From Methanobacteriota archaeon (GTDB lineage Archaea; Halobacteriota; Syntropharchaeia; DAOWMC01), in contig DAOWMC010000068.1 in assembly GCA_030643285.1 (NCBI GenBank), forward strand, positions 1-6,342: a stretch of DNA of 6,342 nt. The letters run 5' to 3'. Of this stretch, positions 6,056 to 6,342 are shown one piece after another. The notes under the pieces were generated by a model. That model did no database searches. It had not been told where the DNA came from and worked only from the letters and a program-made list of their open reading frames with translations. The translations under genes and the position numbers were made by a program. The first letter of the stretch is position 1, and every line of letters starts with the position of its first letter.

Positions 6056-6063
6056 CTTTTTTC
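6056..6063 (+). terminator. Possible T-tract terminator after hisH
   Basis: CTTTTTTC, with six consecutive T residues at 6057-6062, lies 22 nt after the hisH stop codon. Archaeal intrinsic termination depends mainly on T-runs in the non-template strand, so this is a plausible end for the aroC-aroQ-hisH transcript. There is no stem-loop directly before it. Confidence 0.4.
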
Positions 6064-6080
6064 GTAACTATTCACCCACC

Positions 6081-6097
6081 CATAACCAGTTTTCCAT
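6081..6097 (+). repeat. Imperfect direct repeat, copy 1
   Basis: CATAACCAGTTTTCCAT here resembles the 18-nt copy at 6158-6175, differing by one inserted base and one substitution. It runs into a tandem CCATCAAA pair (6094-6101 and 6102-6109). Origin unknown. Confidence 0.4.
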
Positions 6098-6157
6098 CAA
6101 ACCATCAAAAACAGAAAAATCAATATACAACGACCTCCCCTCAACCCTATATTAAAA

Positions 6158-6175
6158 CATAACCAAATTTTCCAT
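6158..6175 (+). repeat. Imperfect direct repeat, copy 2
   Basis: CATAACCAAATTTTCCAT is the second copy of the element at 6081-6097, starting 77 nt downstream of it and ending just before the G-rich change point at 6181. It could be regulatory, or trace an insertion boundary. Confidence 0.4.
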
Positions 6176-6180
6176 TAATC

Positions 6181-6342
6181 AGAGGGGGTTGCTAGGGAAC
6201 GATTGCAGAACTTGAGGAACGTGTCAGATCATTAGAGGAGCAACTCAATAAAAACAGTCGTAACAGCAGTAAGCCGCCTTCAACTGATGCTTATTCAAAT
6301 AAGAAACCCAGAATAAAAAGTAGGCGTGTCAAGAGTGATAAG
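6181..6342 (+). mobile_element. Possible left end of an IS66-like insertion sequence
   Basis: The C-rich spacer stops abruptly at about 6181 and AGAGGGGGTTGCTAGGGAAC begins 15 nt before the transposase-like frame. This could be the terminal inverted repeat of the element, but the other end is not in the window. No target duplication can be checked, so the boundary is a guess. Confidence 0.3.
6196..6342 (+). pseudogene. IS66-like transposase, N-terminal part, no normal start codon; runs off window
   Basis: The frame is open from after TAG at 6193-6195 to the window end, 49 codons. It reads IAELEERVRSLEEQLNKNS followed by RNSSKPPSTD and a Lys/Arg-rich stretch. A short coiled coil leading into 'N-S-x-N-S-S-K-P-P-S' is the characteristic N-terminus of IS66-type (TnpC) transposases, which move DNA through a DDE active site located further downstream. 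No ATG, GTG or TTG occurs in frame between the TAG and the conserved motif. The gene is therefore either 5'-truncated or mutated, or starts at the rare ATT at 6202, which has an AGGG 4 nt upstream. The right part, including the catalytic residues, is outside the window, so whether the element is active cannot be judged. The family call rests on about 30 residues. Confidence 0.6.

Larger units (their letters stand above)
6063..6195. other. Non-coding, C-skewed spacer between hisH and transposase fragment
   Basis: No frame of useful length exists here on either strand. By direct count, bases 6061-6180 hold 37 C but only 4 G, the opposite of the purine-rich + strand of the neighbouring genes. 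The composition changes abruptly at about 6181, where AGAGGGGGTT begins. Short direct repeats lie inside. It may be spacer next to a mobile-element end or part of an untranslated minus-strand transcript. Confidence 0.6.

Noticed and set aside
6063..6195. Nine-codon minus-strand ORF with two Trp codons (MENWLWVGE)
   Set aside because: It would run towards the 3' end of hisH with no gene downstream on that strand, so a leader-peptide role makes no sense.

Overview
The window reads as chromosomal DNA from an archaeon, most likely a euryarchaeal lineage in the broad methanogen/methanotroph group. The case rests on gene content that is archaeal or archaeal-eukaryotic: an H/ACA RNP protein Gar1, transcription factor B and the ribosome-recycling ATPase ABCE1. 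Archaeal-type ribosome binding sites (GGTGAT before tfb, GAGGT before aroC) agree with this. The DNA is moderately AT-rich by eye. I cannot name a genus; an ANME- or Methanosarcina-like relative is only a guess.

Region 1 (1-3715) is a co-directional information-processing cluster on the + strand: the 3' part of gar1, then tfb (9-nt gap), a TrmJ-type SPOUT methyltransferase gene (6-nt gap) and abce1/rli1 (43-nt gap). Together these cover rRNA pseudouridylation, transcription initiation, RNA 2'-O-methylation and ribosome recycling. No promoter is evident inside the cluster, so it is probably one transcription unit that begins left of the window.

Region 2 (3716-3981) is a 266-nt spacer unusually rich in small structures. 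It holds a C-rich block, three pairs of short direct repeats, one good TATA-like element, a hairpin-capable stretch where transcription from that TATA should begin, an 8-codon micro-ORF with a Trp codon, and a small palindrome touching the aroC ribosome binding site. It is the best place in the window to look for undescribed regulation.

Region 3 (3982-6034) is a compact biosynthetic operon: aroC (chorismate synthase), aroQ (AroQ-fold chorismate mutase, 2-nt gap) and hisH (glutaminase subunit of imidazole glycerol phosphate synthase, 11-nt gap). AroC makes chorismate, and AroQ commits it to prephenate and so to Phe/Tyr. HisH supplies ammonia for histidine synthesis with a HisF encoded elsewhere. 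The AroC is clearly divergent: the normally invariant GESHG motif reads GESYG and is followed by a short insertion, and two other signature regions also differ.

Region 4 (6035-6342) holds a T-run that may terminate the operon, then a strongly C-over-G skewed, non-coding stretch with short direct repeats. It ends in the N-terminal part of an IS66-like transposase frame that has no normal start codon and runs off the window. No tRNA, rRNA or CRISPR array was seen. The window is mostly recognisable core metabolism; the novelty candidates are the variant AroC and the aroC leader.
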